Shown: positions 8,808-17,535, counted from the stretch's first letter. The stretch: DNA of 64,000 nt from an uncultured Clostridia bacterium (GCA_946407745.1 CAMJPQ010000001.1:218810-282809); one strand, 5' to 3'. The notes: generated by a model from the sequence alone, not told the origin. Numbers and translations: made by a program.

Positions 8808-9240
8808 AGGGCCCCCTCTGCCGCGCGCGCGGCATCTCCCCCGCAAGCGGGGGCGATTCAGGGGCACGTGAGCCGACGGGAGCACCGCGAAGGGCGGCGA
8901 CCTCATCCGTCAGCGCTGACGCGCTGCCACCTTCCCCTAAAGGGGAAGGCATAACGAAAGGGCGCGGATTAGCCTTCCCCTTTAGGGGAAGGTGCCCCGA
9001 AGGGGCGGATGAGGTCGGAACCACGGCAAGAGCCCCCTCTGCCGCGTGCGCGGCATCTCCCCCGCAAGCGGGGGCGATTTTGGGGCGCGGGAGCCGGGAG
9101 GGCGAACCCACAAACCTCCCCGGTTCACTGGGTTCGAAGCGCCCGGAAAACAGCCCGGTGGGCTGTTTTCAGCGGAGAACGGGCGGCAGCCCCGGAGAGG
9201 GGGACCGCTTGCGGTGGAGGGGCCTCTCTGGGGAAGGCAT
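8808..9240. repeat. Palindromic repeat array 3
   Basis: This is the largest array. The 'CTGCCGCG..CGCGGCATCTCCCCCGCAAGCGGGGGCGAT' unit occurs twice (8816-8853 and 9038-9077). It also contains the 'CATCCGTCAGCGCTGACG' palindrome, the CCTTCCCCTAAAGGGGAAGG palindrome and its inverted partner around 8930-9000, a GAAAACAGCCC/GGGCTGTTTTC hairpin (9150-9175), and the ACCGCTTGCGGTGGAGGGG end unit. I see no gene in it; long frames across it are artefacts of GC content. Confidence 0.85.
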
Positions 9241-9270
9241 AACGAAAGTGCGGAAAAAGGAAGTGAGAGC

Positions 9271-10200
9271 ATGGCGAACACGGCGATCAGGCTGGACGGC
9301 GGAACGGGCAGCCCGGTGAACGTGCCGAAGTCCACCGACGGCGTGGTGGCGAAAAAGGTCACATCGCAGATGGAGGAGGAGGCGCGGCAGGCGGCGATAC
9401 GCAGGCAGCAGCTGGAGAGCCAGCAGACCGCGACACGCTTCGGGAAGCAGTACATGAGCGGAAAGAGCGTGGACGAGATACGCGCGATGATGGGCGGCGG
9501 CTCCGGGCGGGACACCGGCACCGCGACAAGCGTGCCCGGCGACCCGGACAACGACGGCGTGCAGAGCCCCGGCAGCGGCGCGGACGGCGGCGGGAAAAGC
9601 CCGGACGGCGTGGTGGCCTCCTTCGGCGGAATGAACTTCGGGCGCACGGGCAACATGCTGCGGGGCTTTTCCGACCTGAAGATCACGGCGGACACGCAGC
9701 AGAAAACCGGCGAGAAGGAAAAGGTGTGCTATGTGCAGCGGGAGTGCGCCAAGCCCACGAAAGTGACGGCCACGGTGACGCTGCACGCGGCGATGGGCTG
9801 CAACGTGGGCGCGGACTGCCTGACGCTGCGGAATTGGGCGGAAACCGGCAAGAGCGACTACTTCTACCTCAACGGCGTGAAGCTGTTCGACTACAAGCTG
9901 ATGCTGACCAAGGCCGAGGTGACCTACCTGACCTTTTTCCCGTCCAGCGGGCGGCCGATGAGCGCGCAGGCGAAGCTGACGTGGGAGCGCGGCGACGCCA
10001 GCGGCACGGCTTCCACGCCCTCAGAGACGGGCGGAAAGCAGGGCGGCGGCTACGGCGGCACGGAATCGACGTCCACCGGCACGGGCGGAGGAAGCAAGAG
10101 CAAGGGCAGCGGCGACGGCACGACCGAGAGCAAGAAGAGCGAGCAGGACGCCATCGAGCGGTGGCGGAAGGCGATACAGGCGAAAATGGGCGCGGCCTGA
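9271..10200 (+). CDS. Tail/baseplate protein after the tape measure, XkdP position
   Basis: The 309-residue protein starts at ATG 9271 behind GGAAGTGAGAGC; the frame is open further upstream only because it crosses the repeat array. A helical Gln/Arg-rich N-terminal part (QMEEEARQAAIRRQQLE) is followed by a Gly/Asp/Ser-rich linker (about 75-120). A folded domain of about 100 residues contains KPTKVTATVTLHAAMGCNVG and CLTLRNWAETGKSDYFYLNG, and the tail is Gly/Ser/Thr-rich. The position suggests a hub-side or tube-initiator protein, but it lacks a LysM domain. Function is inferred from order only. Confidence 0.55.
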   Translation: MANTAIRLDGGTGSPVNVPKSTDGVVAKKVTSQMEEEARQAAIRRQQLESQQTATRFGKQYMSGKSVDEIRAMMGGGSGRDTGTATSVPGDPDNDGVQSPGSGADGGGKSPDGVVASFGGMNFGRTGNMLRGFSDLKITADTQQKTGEKEKVCYVQRECAKPTKVTATVTLHAAMGCNVGADCLTLRNWAETGKSDYFYLNGVKLFDYKLMLTKAEVTYLTFFPSSGRPMSAQAKLTWERGDASGTASTPSETGGKQGGGYGGTESTSTGTGGGSKSKGSGDGTTESKKSEQDAIERWRKAIQAKMGAA

Positions 10201-10445
10201 CACCCCAACCCCCTGCGAAGGGCGCCCCCTCTGCCGCGTGCGCGGCATCTCCCCCGCGAGCGGGGGCGATTTTGGGGGCGCGGGAGCCGGCGGGAGTACC
10301 GCGAAGGGCGGCGACCTCATCCGGCGCTGCGCGCCACCTTCCCCTGAAGGGGAAGGCATAATTTGGGGGGCACGGGAGCCGGGAGAGCGAACCCACAAAC
10401 CTCCCCATTTTAATGGGGAGGGGGACCGCCTGCGGTGGAGGGGGC
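10201..10445. repeat. Palindromic repeat array 4
   Basis: The array begins one base after the preceding stop. It contains the GCCGCGTGCGCGGC and CCCCCGCGAGCGGGGG palindromes (about 10229-10265), an imperfect CATCCGGCGCTGCGCGCCACCTTCCCC variant, CCTTCCCCTGAAGGGGAAGG (10339-10356) and the CCTCCCCATTTT/AATGGGGAGG stem near 10402-10424 with ACCGCCTGCGGTGGAGGGG. Same orientation as in arrays 2 and 5. Confidence 0.85.
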
Positions 10446-10449
10446 GCAA

Positions 10450-10482
10450 AAACCGCCCGGCGCGAAGTGCGCCAGGCGGTTT
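10450..10482. terminator. Strong stem-loop, possible terminator
   Basis: AAACCGCC (10450-10457) and GGCGC pair with GCGCC and GGCGGTTT (10475-10482) around a GAAGT loop. A run of five A lies on its left, so a U-run follows it only on the minus strand. On the plus strand it may instead be an RNA-processing or pausing hairpin before the gp25 gene. Confidence 0.4.
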
Positions 10483-10580
10483 AGTGGGGATTTTGTGCAG
10501 ATCGTCCCCGACAAGGGTTAGTTTATCACATTCGGCCCGGCCGGTCAAGCAGAGGGCCTTGCGGAAAAGGAGGGGGCCGG

Positions 10581-10892
10581 ATGGCAAAATACCTGATCGA
10601 CAACCGGCAGGAGCCGGTGAATTTTTCGGCGAAAGGGCTGGAGCGGACGGTGCAGAACTGCAAAAATTTGCTGATGTGCCGCACGGGCGAGGTGCCCTAC
10701 GACCGCAGGCGCGGCGTGAACGCACAGCTTTTCGACCGCCCGATCGGCTACCTGAACGCGCGGCTGCTGCCGGAGATGGAGCGCACGATGGCGCTGTGCA
10801 ACCCGGAGGCGAAGCTGGCGAACGCGCGGGCGTACCTGGACGCGGACGGCGGGCTGATGATCGAGACGATTGTGGACATCGAGGAGGGATAA
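10581..10892 (+). CDS. Baseplate wedge protein, gp25/gpW-like
   Basis: The 103-residue protein follows AAAAGGAGGGGGCCGG. The central motif TGEVPYDRRRGVNAQLFDRP matches the conserved core of gp25-like baseplate wedge proteins (usually 100-150 residues), which bind sheath and wedge proteins at the base of contractile tails. It lies 3 bp before the gpJ gene, as in P2- and PBSX-type clusters. Confidence 0.8.
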   Translation: MAKYLIDNRQEPVNFSAKGLERTVQNCKNLLMCRTGEVPYDRRRGVNAQLFDRPIGYLNARLLPEMERTMALCNPEAKLANARAYLDADGGLMIETIVDIEEG

Positions 10893-10895
10893 GCG

Positions 10896-11996
10896 TTGGC
10901 GGACAGCCTGAGATATGTAAGCTATGACGCCGCGGGCGTGTGGAAGCTGATCACGGACGCGTACCTGGAGGCGGGCGGCGACCCGCTGTACCCGGGCGAC
11001 GAAAAAGAAATGCTGCTGCGCAGCGTGCAGGCGGTGGCGGCGCAGGTGCTCGCCTCGGTGGACACGGCGCTGAAAATGCAGACGCTGCGCTACGCGCTGG
11101 GCGACTACCTGGACATCATCGGCGACAACCGGGCGTGCGCGCGCATGGAGGCCACGCAGGCCACGGGCCGCGTGCGCATCACCATGCAGCCGACCGGCCT
11201 GCAGGACACCCTGCCGGAGGGCACCGCGATGACGGTGGACGGCAACGTGAACTTCGAGCTGGCGGAGGACGTGGCGGTGACGGGCTTTGAGCAGGTGAGC
11301 GAGGCCGCCGTCCGCTGCCAGACGGCGGGCGTGATCGGCAACGCGGTGGCGGAGGGCACGCCGCTGCAGCTGCTGGCCGGGCACCCGGCGGTGGTTTCCA
11401 TCGTGCTGGTGGAGGAAACGGGCGGCGGCCAGGACCGCGAGGGCGACGAGAGCTACCGCGAGCGCATCCGGCTTTCCGGCATGGGCGAGGTGACCACCGG
11501 CCCGGCCACGCAGTACGAGGCGGCGGCGCGGGCGGTTTCCAGCCGGATACTCGACGCGAAGGCAAGCCGCATCGCGGCCGGGCAGGTGGGCGTGGCGCTG
11601 CTGCTGGACTCCGACGAGGGGGCGGCGGCGGTGATTTCCGCCGTGGAAAGCGCGCTGAACGACGAAAACGTGCGCCCGCTGACCGACCAGGTGACCGTGG
11701 GGCTGGCCGTGGAAAAGACCTACACGATGAACGTGGAGGTGACGGTGGAGGCCGCGGGCGGCGGCAGCGCCCTGAGCGAGGCCGTGACCGAATGGCAGCA
11801 GTGGCAGGGCGGCGCGATCGGCCGCGCGTTCAACCCGGACCGGCTGATGAGCATGCTGTACACCGCCGGGGCGGTGCGGGTGCGGTGGCTTTCCGGCAGC
11901 GGGTTTGACGGCGGGGACGCCGTTTACACGCCGGTGGCCTGGAGCGTGCACTGCATGGGCGAGGTGACGCTGACCACCGTGCAGGGCGGCGAGTAA
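10896..11996 (+). CDS. Baseplate assembly protein J (gpJ/XkdT-like)
   Basis: The 366-residue protein starts at TTG 10896, three bases after the gp25 stop; GAGGAGGGATAAGCG provides the ribosome site. Length and content match the gpJ family that forms the periphery of the baseplate. Recognisable stretches include YPGDEKEMLLRSVQAVAAQV, GDYLDIIGDNRACARM (the typical LDxxxxxxGxxR pattern) and GEVTTGPATQYEAAARAVSS. Next genes are gpI, gpX and gpD. Confidence 0.88.
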   Translation: MADSLRYVSYDAAGVWKLITDAYLEAGGDPLYPGDEKEMLLRSVQAVAAQVLASVDTALKMQTLRYALGDYLDIIGDNRACARMEATQATGRVRITMQPTGLQDTLPEGTAMTVDGNVNFELAEDVAVTGFEQVSEAAVRCQTAGVIGNAVAEGTPLQLLAGHPAVVSIVLVEETGGGQDREGDESYRERIRLSGMGEVTTGPATQYEAAARAVSSRILDAKASRIAAGQVGVALLLDSDEGAAAVISAVESALNDENVRPLTDQVTVGLAVEKTYTMNVEVTVEAAGGGSALSEAVTEWQQWQGGAIGRAFNPDRLMSMLYTAGAVRVRWLSGSGFDGGDAVYTPVAWSVHCMGEVTLTTVQGGE

Positions 11997-12010
11997 AGGA
12001 GGCGCGGCGC

Positions 12011-12664
12011 GTGGAAATCAGCGTGACATTTGACATTGAGCGGCTGGTGCCGCGCTTTCTGCTGGCGGACAAAAACGGCTGGGCGCTGTGCCAGGGCATC
12101 GAGAAGGCCTTCCGCGCGATGATCGACGCCGCGAACGGGGGCGTGAAAATCCTCACGGACGTGGAGGCCATGCCGGAATGGCGGCTGGACGAGTGCGCGT
12201 GGGAAATGAATTGTCTGTACGACTACAACGCGGACGTGGACAGCAAGCGCGCGTGGATCCGCTCCGCCATACAGTGCGGGCGGGTGCTGGGCACGCCGGG
12301 CGGCCTGAAGCAGTACCTGGAGGGCGTGTTCGACCGGGTTGAAATCAAGGAAAACTGGGACTACGGCGGCGACCCGTACCACTACAAGGTGGAAACGTGG
12401 GGCGAGTGGACGCCGGACAAGGAAAACTGGTTGAAAGAGGCTGCGGATGAGGCCGGGAGCCTGCGCAGCGTGAACGACGGGCTGATCATCCACAACACGC
12501 CGGCGGAGAGCGAGCTGCAGGTGTACGTGGGCATCGCGCTGTACGGGCACGAGCGGCAGCGCTTTGCGCAGGGCGAGCAGCCGGATTTGGACAGCGAGGA
12601 TCTGCTGGCCGACGGCGGCGGGGTGCTGCTGGCGGACGGATGGGGGGTTGTGCTGGGAGGGTGA
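12011..12664 (+). CDS. Phage tail protein I-like baseplate protein
   Basis: The 217-residue protein starts at GTG 12011 behind AAAGGAGGCGCGGC. It follows gpJ, as gpI does in P2-like phages. It contains RLVPRFLLADKNGWALCQGIEK and EWRLDECAWEMNCLYDYNAD, a Trp/Tyr-rich pattern common in gpI/XkdU relatives, then a GTPGGLKQYLEGVFDRVEI segment. The C-terminus repeats a LLADGG unit (DLLADGGGVLLADGWGVVL). The assignment is strong by order and moderate by sequence. Confidence 0.75.
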   Translation: MEISVTFDIERLVPRFLLADKNGWALCQGIEKAFRAMIDAANGGVKILTDVEAMPEWRLDECAWEMNCLYDYNADVDSKRAWIRSAIQCGRVLGTPGGLKQYLEGVFDRVEIKENWDYGGDPYHYKVETWGEWTPDKENWLKEAADEAGSLRSVNDGLIIHNTPAESELQVYVGIALYGHERQRFAQGEQPDLDSEDLLADGGGVLLADGWGVVLGG

Positions 12665-12665
12665 A

Positions 12666-12968
12666 CCACCCCCTCTGCCGCGTGCGCGGCATCTCCCCCG
12701 CAAGCGGGGGCGATTTTGGGGCGCGGGAGCCGACGGGAGTACCGCGAAGGGCGGCGACCTCATCCGTCAGCGCTGACGCGCTGCCACCTTCTCCGGGGCT
12801 GCCGCCCGGCCTACGCTGAAAACAGTCCACCGGACTGTTTTCCGGGCGCTTCGGCCCCTGAAGGGGAAGGCACGGGAGCCGGGAGAGCGAACCCACAAAC
12901 CTCCCCATTTTAATGGGGAGGGGGACCGCCTGCGGTGGAGGGGTCCCATTCTGCCGCGTGCGCGGCAT
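12666..12968. repeat. Palindromic repeat array 5
   Basis: It contains GCCGCGTGCGCGGC and CCCCCGCAAGCGGGGG (12677-12711), CATCCGTCAGCGCTGACGCG (12761-12780), an inverted version of the 'CTCCGGGGCTGCCGCCC..GAAAACAGTCC/GGACTGTTTTC' unit (12790-12845), the CCTCCCC/GGGGAGG stem near 12899-12920 and a truncated GCCGCGTGCGCGGCAT copy at the right edge (12955-12970) next to the gpX ribosome site. Confidence 0.85.
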
Positions 12969-12982
12969 GGAGGCGATGAAAA

Positions 12983-13195
12983 ATGAGGACATGGATCTGC
13001 GCCAGCGGCGAGAGCTTCGACCTGATCGCGCTGAAGGTGTACGGCAGCGAGGAATACGCCGAGCAGCTGCTGGAGGCGAACCCGGACCACGTGGGGACGC
13101 TGATTTTCAGCGGCGGCGAGGTGCTGATTCTGCCGGAAATTGAGATACCGGAGGACGGCGAAAAGGCGGAGGAGAGCACGGCGCCGTGGCTGTGA
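12983..13195 (+). CDS. Tail protein X (gpX), LysM-like
   Basis: The 70-residue protein starts at ATG 12983 after CATGGAGGCGATG. It matches the small gpX proteins (about 65-75 residues), with a LysM-like alpha/beta fold: SGESFDLIALKVYGSEEYAE, LLEANPDH and LIFSGGEVLILPEI. In P2-type baseplates gpX sits next to gpD, and the gpD gene follows here by 22 bp. Confidence 0.85.
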   Translation: MRTWICASGESFDLIALKVYGSEEYAEQLLEANPDHVGTLIFSGGEVLILPEIEIPEDGEKAEESTAPWL

Positions 13196-13217
13196 CCGGC
13201 CCCCGGGAGGCGAGAAA

Positions 13218-14108
13218 ATGCGGCTATACTACCAGGAAAAGGACATCACCGACCGGGTGGAGGTGCTGGAGGCGAAGTGCCACAACGGCATTCACGAGAT
13301 CTGCGGGTGCGACATCCTGCTGAACGGGGCGGACAAATGGTACGCGTGGCAGCCGAAAATCGGCGACACGATCCGCCTGACGGACGGAAAGCTGGACAGC
13401 GGGAAAATGTACCTTGACAGCGTGATGCCGCAGGATGGGCGCTTCCGGCTGATTGGCCTGGCGGCGAAGATGAACCGGCAGGCGAAGGCCTGGCAGAGCT
13501 TTGAGAAAATGACGCTGAGCCAGATCGCGAGCCAGATGGCCGCGGAGAGCGGGCTGGGGCTGGAGATGTGGGGCATCAGCGGCGGGTACCGCTACGAGTG
13601 GCTGGTGCGGAAGAACGAGACGCCGATCGAGCTCATGCAGCGCCTGGCCATGCTGGAGGGCGGCACGCTGAAGCTGGTGGACGGGAAAATGACGCTGATC
13701 TCGTGGGACTACGCGCGGAGCCTTTCCCCCGCGATGACCTACGAGCTGCGGGCGGACAACGTCCTCTCCCACTGGAAAATCGGCGCGGACCGCGCGAGCG
13801 CCATGACCGGCTGGGGCCTGTACGGCACGGCGGCGGCGCAGAGCGGGGAAAACGGGCGGCGGCTGCGGGCCTACCTGCCCGCCCCGGACACGGCGACGGC
13901 GAAGCGGTGGGCGCGGGGCATTCTGCTGGAGAAAAACAGCCACGTGGAGACGGTGACGCTGCGCGTGGACTTTGAACACGCCGCGACGGCGATGGGCCGC
14001 GTGAACGTGATCAGCGGGACGGACATGGACGGCGCGTGGCTGGTGAGGCGGGTGGAGCACGACTACAAGCGCGGGATCAGTGAGGAAGAGCTGATGAGGT
14101 GCGTGTGA
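13218..14108 (+). CDS. Baseplate hub protein D (late control D-like)
   Basis: The 296-residue protein starts at ATG 13218 with GGGAGGCGAG upstream; an in-frame ATG at 13140 lies inside the gpX gene and is not needed. It resembles the P2 gpD / T4 gp27-type hub. Residues 1-110 form the first barrel (YYQEKDITDRVEVLEAKC), with SFEKMTLSQIASQMAAESGL and ETPIELMQRLAMLEGGTLKL in the middle. These are conserved features of late-control D proteins. The hub trimer links tube and spike. Confidence 0.83.
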   Translation: MRLYYQEKDITDRVEVLEAKCHNGIHEICGCDILLNGADKWYAWQPKIGDTIRLTDGKLDSGKMYLDSVMPQDGRFRLIGLAAKMNRQAKAWQSFEKMTLSQIASQMAAESGLGLEMWGISGGYRYEWLVRKNETPIELMQRLAMLEGGTLKLVDGKMTLISWDYARSLSPAMTYELRADNVLSHWKIGADRASAMTGWGLYGTAAAQSGENGRRLRAYLPAPDTATAKRWARGILLEKNSHVETVTLRVDFEHAATAMGRVNVISGTDMDGAWLVRRVEHDYKRGISEEELMRCV

Positions 14109-14452
14109 GGGCACCCCAACCCCCTGCCCCCTTCCCCTCGGGGGGAAGGGGGAATTTTGGTTAGCCCTGGGGGAGTTTTTCCACGGGGAAAACTCCCCCA
14201 GACCCCCGGTAAGGCGCTCCTGCGGAGGGCGGCCACAAAACAGGCCTTCCCCTTTAGGGGAAGGTGCCCCAAAGGGGCGGATGAGGTCGGAACCCATGCA
14301 AGGGCGCTCCTGCGGAGGGCTGGCGCGGGGAAAACCTCCCCGGTTCACTGGGTTCGAAGCGCCAGGAAAACAGCCCGGTGGGCTGTTTTCAGCGGAGAAC
14401 GGGCGGCAGCCCCGGAGAGGGGGACCGCCTGCGGTGGAGGGGCCCTCTTTAT
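14109..14452. repeat. Palindromic repeat array 6
   Basis: The array starts at the gpD stop. It carries the CCCCTTCCCCTCGGGGGGAAGGGG stem, a GGGGGAGTTTTTCC/GGGAAAACTCCCCC stem (14168-14200), the AAGGCGCTCCTGCGGAGGGC unit twice (about 14211-14231 and 14300-14321), CCTTCCCCTTTAGGGGAAGG (14245-14265) and the long 'CCCCGGTTCACTGGG..GAAAACAGCCC/GGGCTGTTTTC..' unit seen in array 3, ending in ACCGCCTGCGGTGGAGGGG. Confidence 0.85.
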
Positions 14453-14487
14453 CAAATCAATCCACGACACAAAGGAGGAATGCGACT

Positions 14488-15522
14488 GTGTTTTCTGTGG
14501 CGCCGGTGATCACCGACACGGGAAAGACGCTGCTGCTGCGGGCGGCGGCGGGCGAGGCGTTTACTTTTACCAAGTTCCAGGCCGGCAGCGGCGAGCTGGG
14601 GCCGGGAGAGACACCGCAGAGCATGCGGGCGCTGAAAGAGGTGGAGATCGCGAGCATCCCCATCACGGAGGCGGAGGACACGGCGGAGCAGGGCTTCATC
14701 CAGCTGACGGCGGAGTTCGACAACCAGAGCGCGGTGCAGGAGGCCTTCCGCTGGACGGAGCTGGGGCTGATCGCTGAGGACGCGCAGCACAACGAGTACC
14801 TGTACGCCTACGCCTGCGACGTGGAATACGCGCAGCTGCTGACCCCCGGCGGCGGCAGCGTGAGCGTGGAGCAGGCGATCAGCTGCGTGATTGCGGTGGG
14901 CGACACGGACAACATCACGGCCTACGTGATACCGCACTCGACCTACGCGCTGCAGGCGGACTTCCAGGCGCACCTGGACGATACAAACAACCCGCACCAT
15001 GTGACGCTGGCGCAGCTGGGCGCGGCGGCGGAGGACCACACGCACACGGCGGCAGACGTCACCGACGGCATCTTCCCTATTGAGCGCGGCGGCACGGGCG
15101 TGAACACGCTGGAGGCGCTGCGGAACCTCCTCAGTCTGGACTGGGTGATCGGCTTTTACACGGGCGACGGCGCGATGCGGCACAACATCCCGCTGGGGTT
15201 CCGGCCGAGCCGCGTGGTGATCGTCGAGACGATGTCCGGCAACCCGGAGCTGCTGGGCGAGAGCGGCTGGTCAACTGTGGACGCGAGAGACAACTCGGTG
15301 AATGTGTACAACCGCCCGCACATTTTTTACATCGAGCCGGGGAAGAACCTGATCCACTTCGGCTGCCCGCAGACGCTGATCACGGCGGACGCGGACACGC
15401 TTTTTGCCAAAGGCCACGGCGGCGCGGCGGTGACGGACAGCGGCTTTGCCGTGGGCTACTACAAGGAGCTGACGCGGGTGAACAAAAACGGCGTGACCTA
15501 TATGTACCTGGCGTGGAGATAA
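14488..15522 (+). CDS. Tail-collar fibre protein
   Basis: The 344-residue protein starts at GTG 14488 behind AAAGGAGGAATGCGACT; the open frame to 14281 crosses repeat array 6. The N-terminal domain resembles phage tail-collar/fibre attachment domains (ITDTGKTLLLRAAAGEAFTF; KFQAGSGELGPGETPQSM; QEAFRWTELGLIA). A shaft motif follows (LDDTNNPHHVTLAQLGAA, then HTHTAADVTDGIFPIERGGT), the classic NPHxVTxxQ and GGTG fibre signature. The C-terminus (residues 215-344) is a beta-rich receptor-binding head. Confidence 0.85.
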   Translation: MFSVAPVITDTGKTLLLRAAAGEAFTFTKFQAGSGELGPGETPQSMRALKEVEIASIPITEAEDTAEQGFIQLTAEFDNQSAVQEAFRWTELGLIAEDAQHNEYLYAYACDVEYAQLLTPGGGSVSVEQAISCVIAVGDTDNITAYVIPHSTYALQADFQAHLDDTNNPHHVTLAQLGAAAEDHTHTAADVTDGIFPIERGGTGVNTLEALRNLLSLDWVIGFYTGDGAMRHNIPLGFRPSRVVIVETMSGNPELLGESGWSTVDARDNSVNVYNRPHIFYIEPGKNLIHFGCPQTLITADADTLFAKGHGGAAVTDSGFAVGYYKELTRVNKNGVTYMYLAWR

Positions 15523-15537
15523 GGGAGGCGCGGCGAA

Positions 15538-17064
15538 ATGGCGATCAATAAAATTACGGACAAGGCGGCGGCCGCGCTGCAGGCGGACGGCTATGTGCTG
15601 GTGACGCAGAGCGTGACCGAAAACGGCGTGACGCGGCAGGACGTGCGCCGCGCGCCCAGCGGGGACTTTTTCGCCGCCGGCGGCGCGGGCACGGCGCTGG
15701 TGAGCGGGCAGGACCTGAAGGCGCTGCAGCCGGGCGGGTACTACTGCAGCTCGGCGAGCATGGCGCGGCAGCTGGTGGACGCCCCTCTGGCAGGCTCATT
15801 CCGGCTGCTGGTGACGCCGAGAACGAACACCACGAACTACGTGAACCTGACCGCGTGGGGCAACGACGGGCTGATTTACACCGCGGTGAATAATTTGAAC
15901 AACCCGCCGGAAAGCCTGCAGTGGACTTCCACCGGGCGGTTTGCGGAGCTGGCGCAGCTGGTGGACGGGCTGAGCGCGCAGGTAACGGCGCTCTCGGCGG
16001 CTGTGGCAGGCATGGGCGGAGTGGACTTCGCCGCGATGAGAGCAAGCGTCGCCGGAGGGCAGGGGCCGACGGATTACCCGATCGGCACGGAGTTCAAGGT
16101 CCGCCACACCGTTTTCGGCGACCTGACCGCCGTGGTGGTGGCGCACGACTACCTGAGGCTGAGAACCGGCTCAACCACCGCGCACACCATGACCTGCCTA
16201 TTCAAGGAGGTGCTGCCGCTGCGCGAGTATGACGCGCCGGAGGCCTTCTACCGCGCGTCGTCGCGGCTGGCCGCGGGGATTTATCACTTCACCGTCGGCA
16301 GCGACGATGGGCAGTGGGCCGCGGGCGACTATCAGTTTGAGCTGCCCGCGGTTTTGCCGGCGAACGCGCAGCTGTGCCTGAGCGTGACCACCACGCAGCA
16401 GCCGCTCGTGGGCGCTGAGGTGCTGGTTTACAGAAACAACAGCTCAACCGAGCCCATCATGAGGGCGAAGATCAGCGAGGGCAGCGAGGGCACGGGCCTC
16501 GGCACGCTCGGCGCGGAGCTGAACTACCCGAGGCGGGTCGCGTGCGGTTCCGACAACTACAAGGAATCGGCGATAAGGCAGTACCTCAACGCGCCGGGCA
16601 GCCTGCAGCTGGGCTGGCGGGCGCAGACGCAGTACGACCGCCCGCCCACCTGGATGCACGACAAGTTCACCTTCGACATGGGCTTTGAGAGCGACTTCCT
16701 GGCGATTGTGGGGGCCGTGAGGGTGCCCTGCATCGCGAACAATACCTACGAGGCGCCGGACTCCTCCGTGACCGTCGGCAGTACATACTATGTGGAGGAC
16801 AGGTTCTACCCGCTGAGCCAGAAGGAGATACAGGGCACCTCGCCGCTGGCGGGAGACCAGAGCGCGCTGCTCCCCTACTTCGACGGCATGTCCTTCGCAA
16901 ACAAAATCTGCCGCACCAAAATGGGCAACGCGGAGGAGCCCATGCTGCGGGGGCCGCAGGGGAGCTTCCCCCACGCTGTGGCGACCATCGGCACAACCGG
17001 CAGGACATCGTACAAGGATGCGAGCGAGGTCGACACGGCGCGCGTAGCGTTTACCATTGTGTAA
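15538..17064 (+). CDS. Long tail fibre / receptor-binding protein
   Basis: The 508-residue protein lies 15 bp after the previous fibre gene. The N-terminal part has a tail-spike-like module (GYYCSSASMARQLVDAPL; TNYVNLTAWGNDGLIYTAVN). A short coiled coil follows (about 143-165, LAQLVDGLSAQVTALSAAV). The large C-terminal domain has GTEFKVRHTVFGDLTAVVV, NYKESAIRQYLNAPGSL and YVEDRFYPLSQKEI and ends ARVAFTIV. That end resembles formylglycine-type or DUF6273-like display domains of gut phage fibres. Carbohydrate or protein receptor binding is inferred. Confidence 0.75.
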   Translation: MAINKITDKAAAALQADGYVLVTQSVTENGVTRQDVRRAPSGDFFAAGGAGTALVSGQDLKALQPGGYYCSSASMARQLVDAPLAGSFRLLVTPRTNTTNYVNLTAWGNDGLIYTAVNNLNNPPESLQWTSTGRFAELAQLVDGLSAQVTALSAAVAGMGGVDFAAMRASVAGGQGPTDYPIGTEFKVRHTVFGDLTAVVVAHDYLRLRTGSTTAHTMTCLFKEVLPLREYDAPEAFYRASSRLAAGIYHFTVGSDDGQWAAGDYQFELPAVLPANAQLCLSVTTTQQPLVGAEVLVYRNNSSTEPIMRAKISEGSEGTGLGTLGAELNYPRRVACGSDNYKESAIRQYLNAPGSLQLGWRAQTQYDRPPTWMHDKFTFDMGFESDFLAIVGAVRVPCIANNTYEAPDSSVTVGSTYYVEDRFYPLSQKEIQGTSPLAGDQSALLPYFDGMSFANKICRTKMGNAEEPMLRGPQGSFPHAVATIGTTGRTSYKDASEVDTARVAFTIV

Positions 17065-17076
17065 GGAGGGCGGCGC

Positions 17077-17412
17077 ATGATACCAAGCAGCTACAGCCTG
17101 ACCATGGTGCGGGGCGACACGTTCAAGTTTGACCTGGACCTTTCCGGCATCGACGGGGAGATCACCGGCGTGGCGCTTTCCATCAAGAAACGCGACCGCG
17201 ACACCGAGGTACTGATCAGCAAAACGCTGGGCAACGGCATCGAAGAGGTGAAGGAAGGGAGCGGCGTGTACCGGGTGCGCGTCGCCCCGGAGGACACGCG
17301 CGGCTTTGTGGGGCTGCACTACATCTACGACGTGCAGCTGACCATCGGCGAGGATGTGGTCACGCCGCTGAAAGGGGACCTGACGGTGGTGCATGATGTG
17401 ACCCCGAATTGA
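17077..17412 (+). CDS. Small beta-sandwich baseplate/fibre accessory protein
   Basis: The 111-residue protein starts at ATG 17077 after AAGGAGGGCGGCGC. It is all-beta, with YSLTMVRGDTFKFDLDLSG near the start and GVYRVRVAPEDTRGFVGLH in the middle. This pattern (TxxxGDTFxxxxxL) is typical of the N-terminal domain of BppU-type baseplate upper proteins and of 'hyaluronidase-type' fibre adaptors. It probably links fibres to the baseplate; this role is inferred. Confidence 0.6.
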   Translation: MIPSSYSLTMVRGDTFKFDLDLSGIDGEITGVALSIKKRDRDTEVLISKTLGNGIEEVKEGSGVYRVRVAPEDTRGFVGLHYIYDVQLTIGEDVVTPLKGDLTVVHDVTPN

Positions 17413-17414
17413 GG

Positions 17415-17535
17415 CCGCCCTCCCCGCCCCCTCTGCCGCGTGCGCGGCATCTCCCCCGCAAGCGGGGGCGATTTTGGGGACACGAGAGCCGGGAGGGCGA
17501 CCTCATCCGTCAGCGCTGACGGATGAGGTCGGACC
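17415..17535. repeat. Palindromic repeat array 7
   Basis: A short array with one GCCGCGTGCGCGGC / CCCCCGCAAGCGGGGG unit (17437-17472) and the CATCCGTCAGCGCTGACGGATG palindrome (17505-17526), which is longer and more symmetric here than elsewhere. A run of T and AAAGGAGGG for the next gene follow. Confidence 0.85.

Noticed and set aside
15538..17064. A possible diversity-generating retroelement target in the fibre C-terminus
   Set aside because: The end RVAFTIV resembles display folds, but no reverse transcriptase and no template repeat of the C-terminal coding segment is present in the window.
1366..17535. Palindromic arrays as simple terminators of each tail gene
   Set aside because: Most stems lack U-runs, several occur in tandem and one array is translated; termination inside a tail operon would also be counterproductive.
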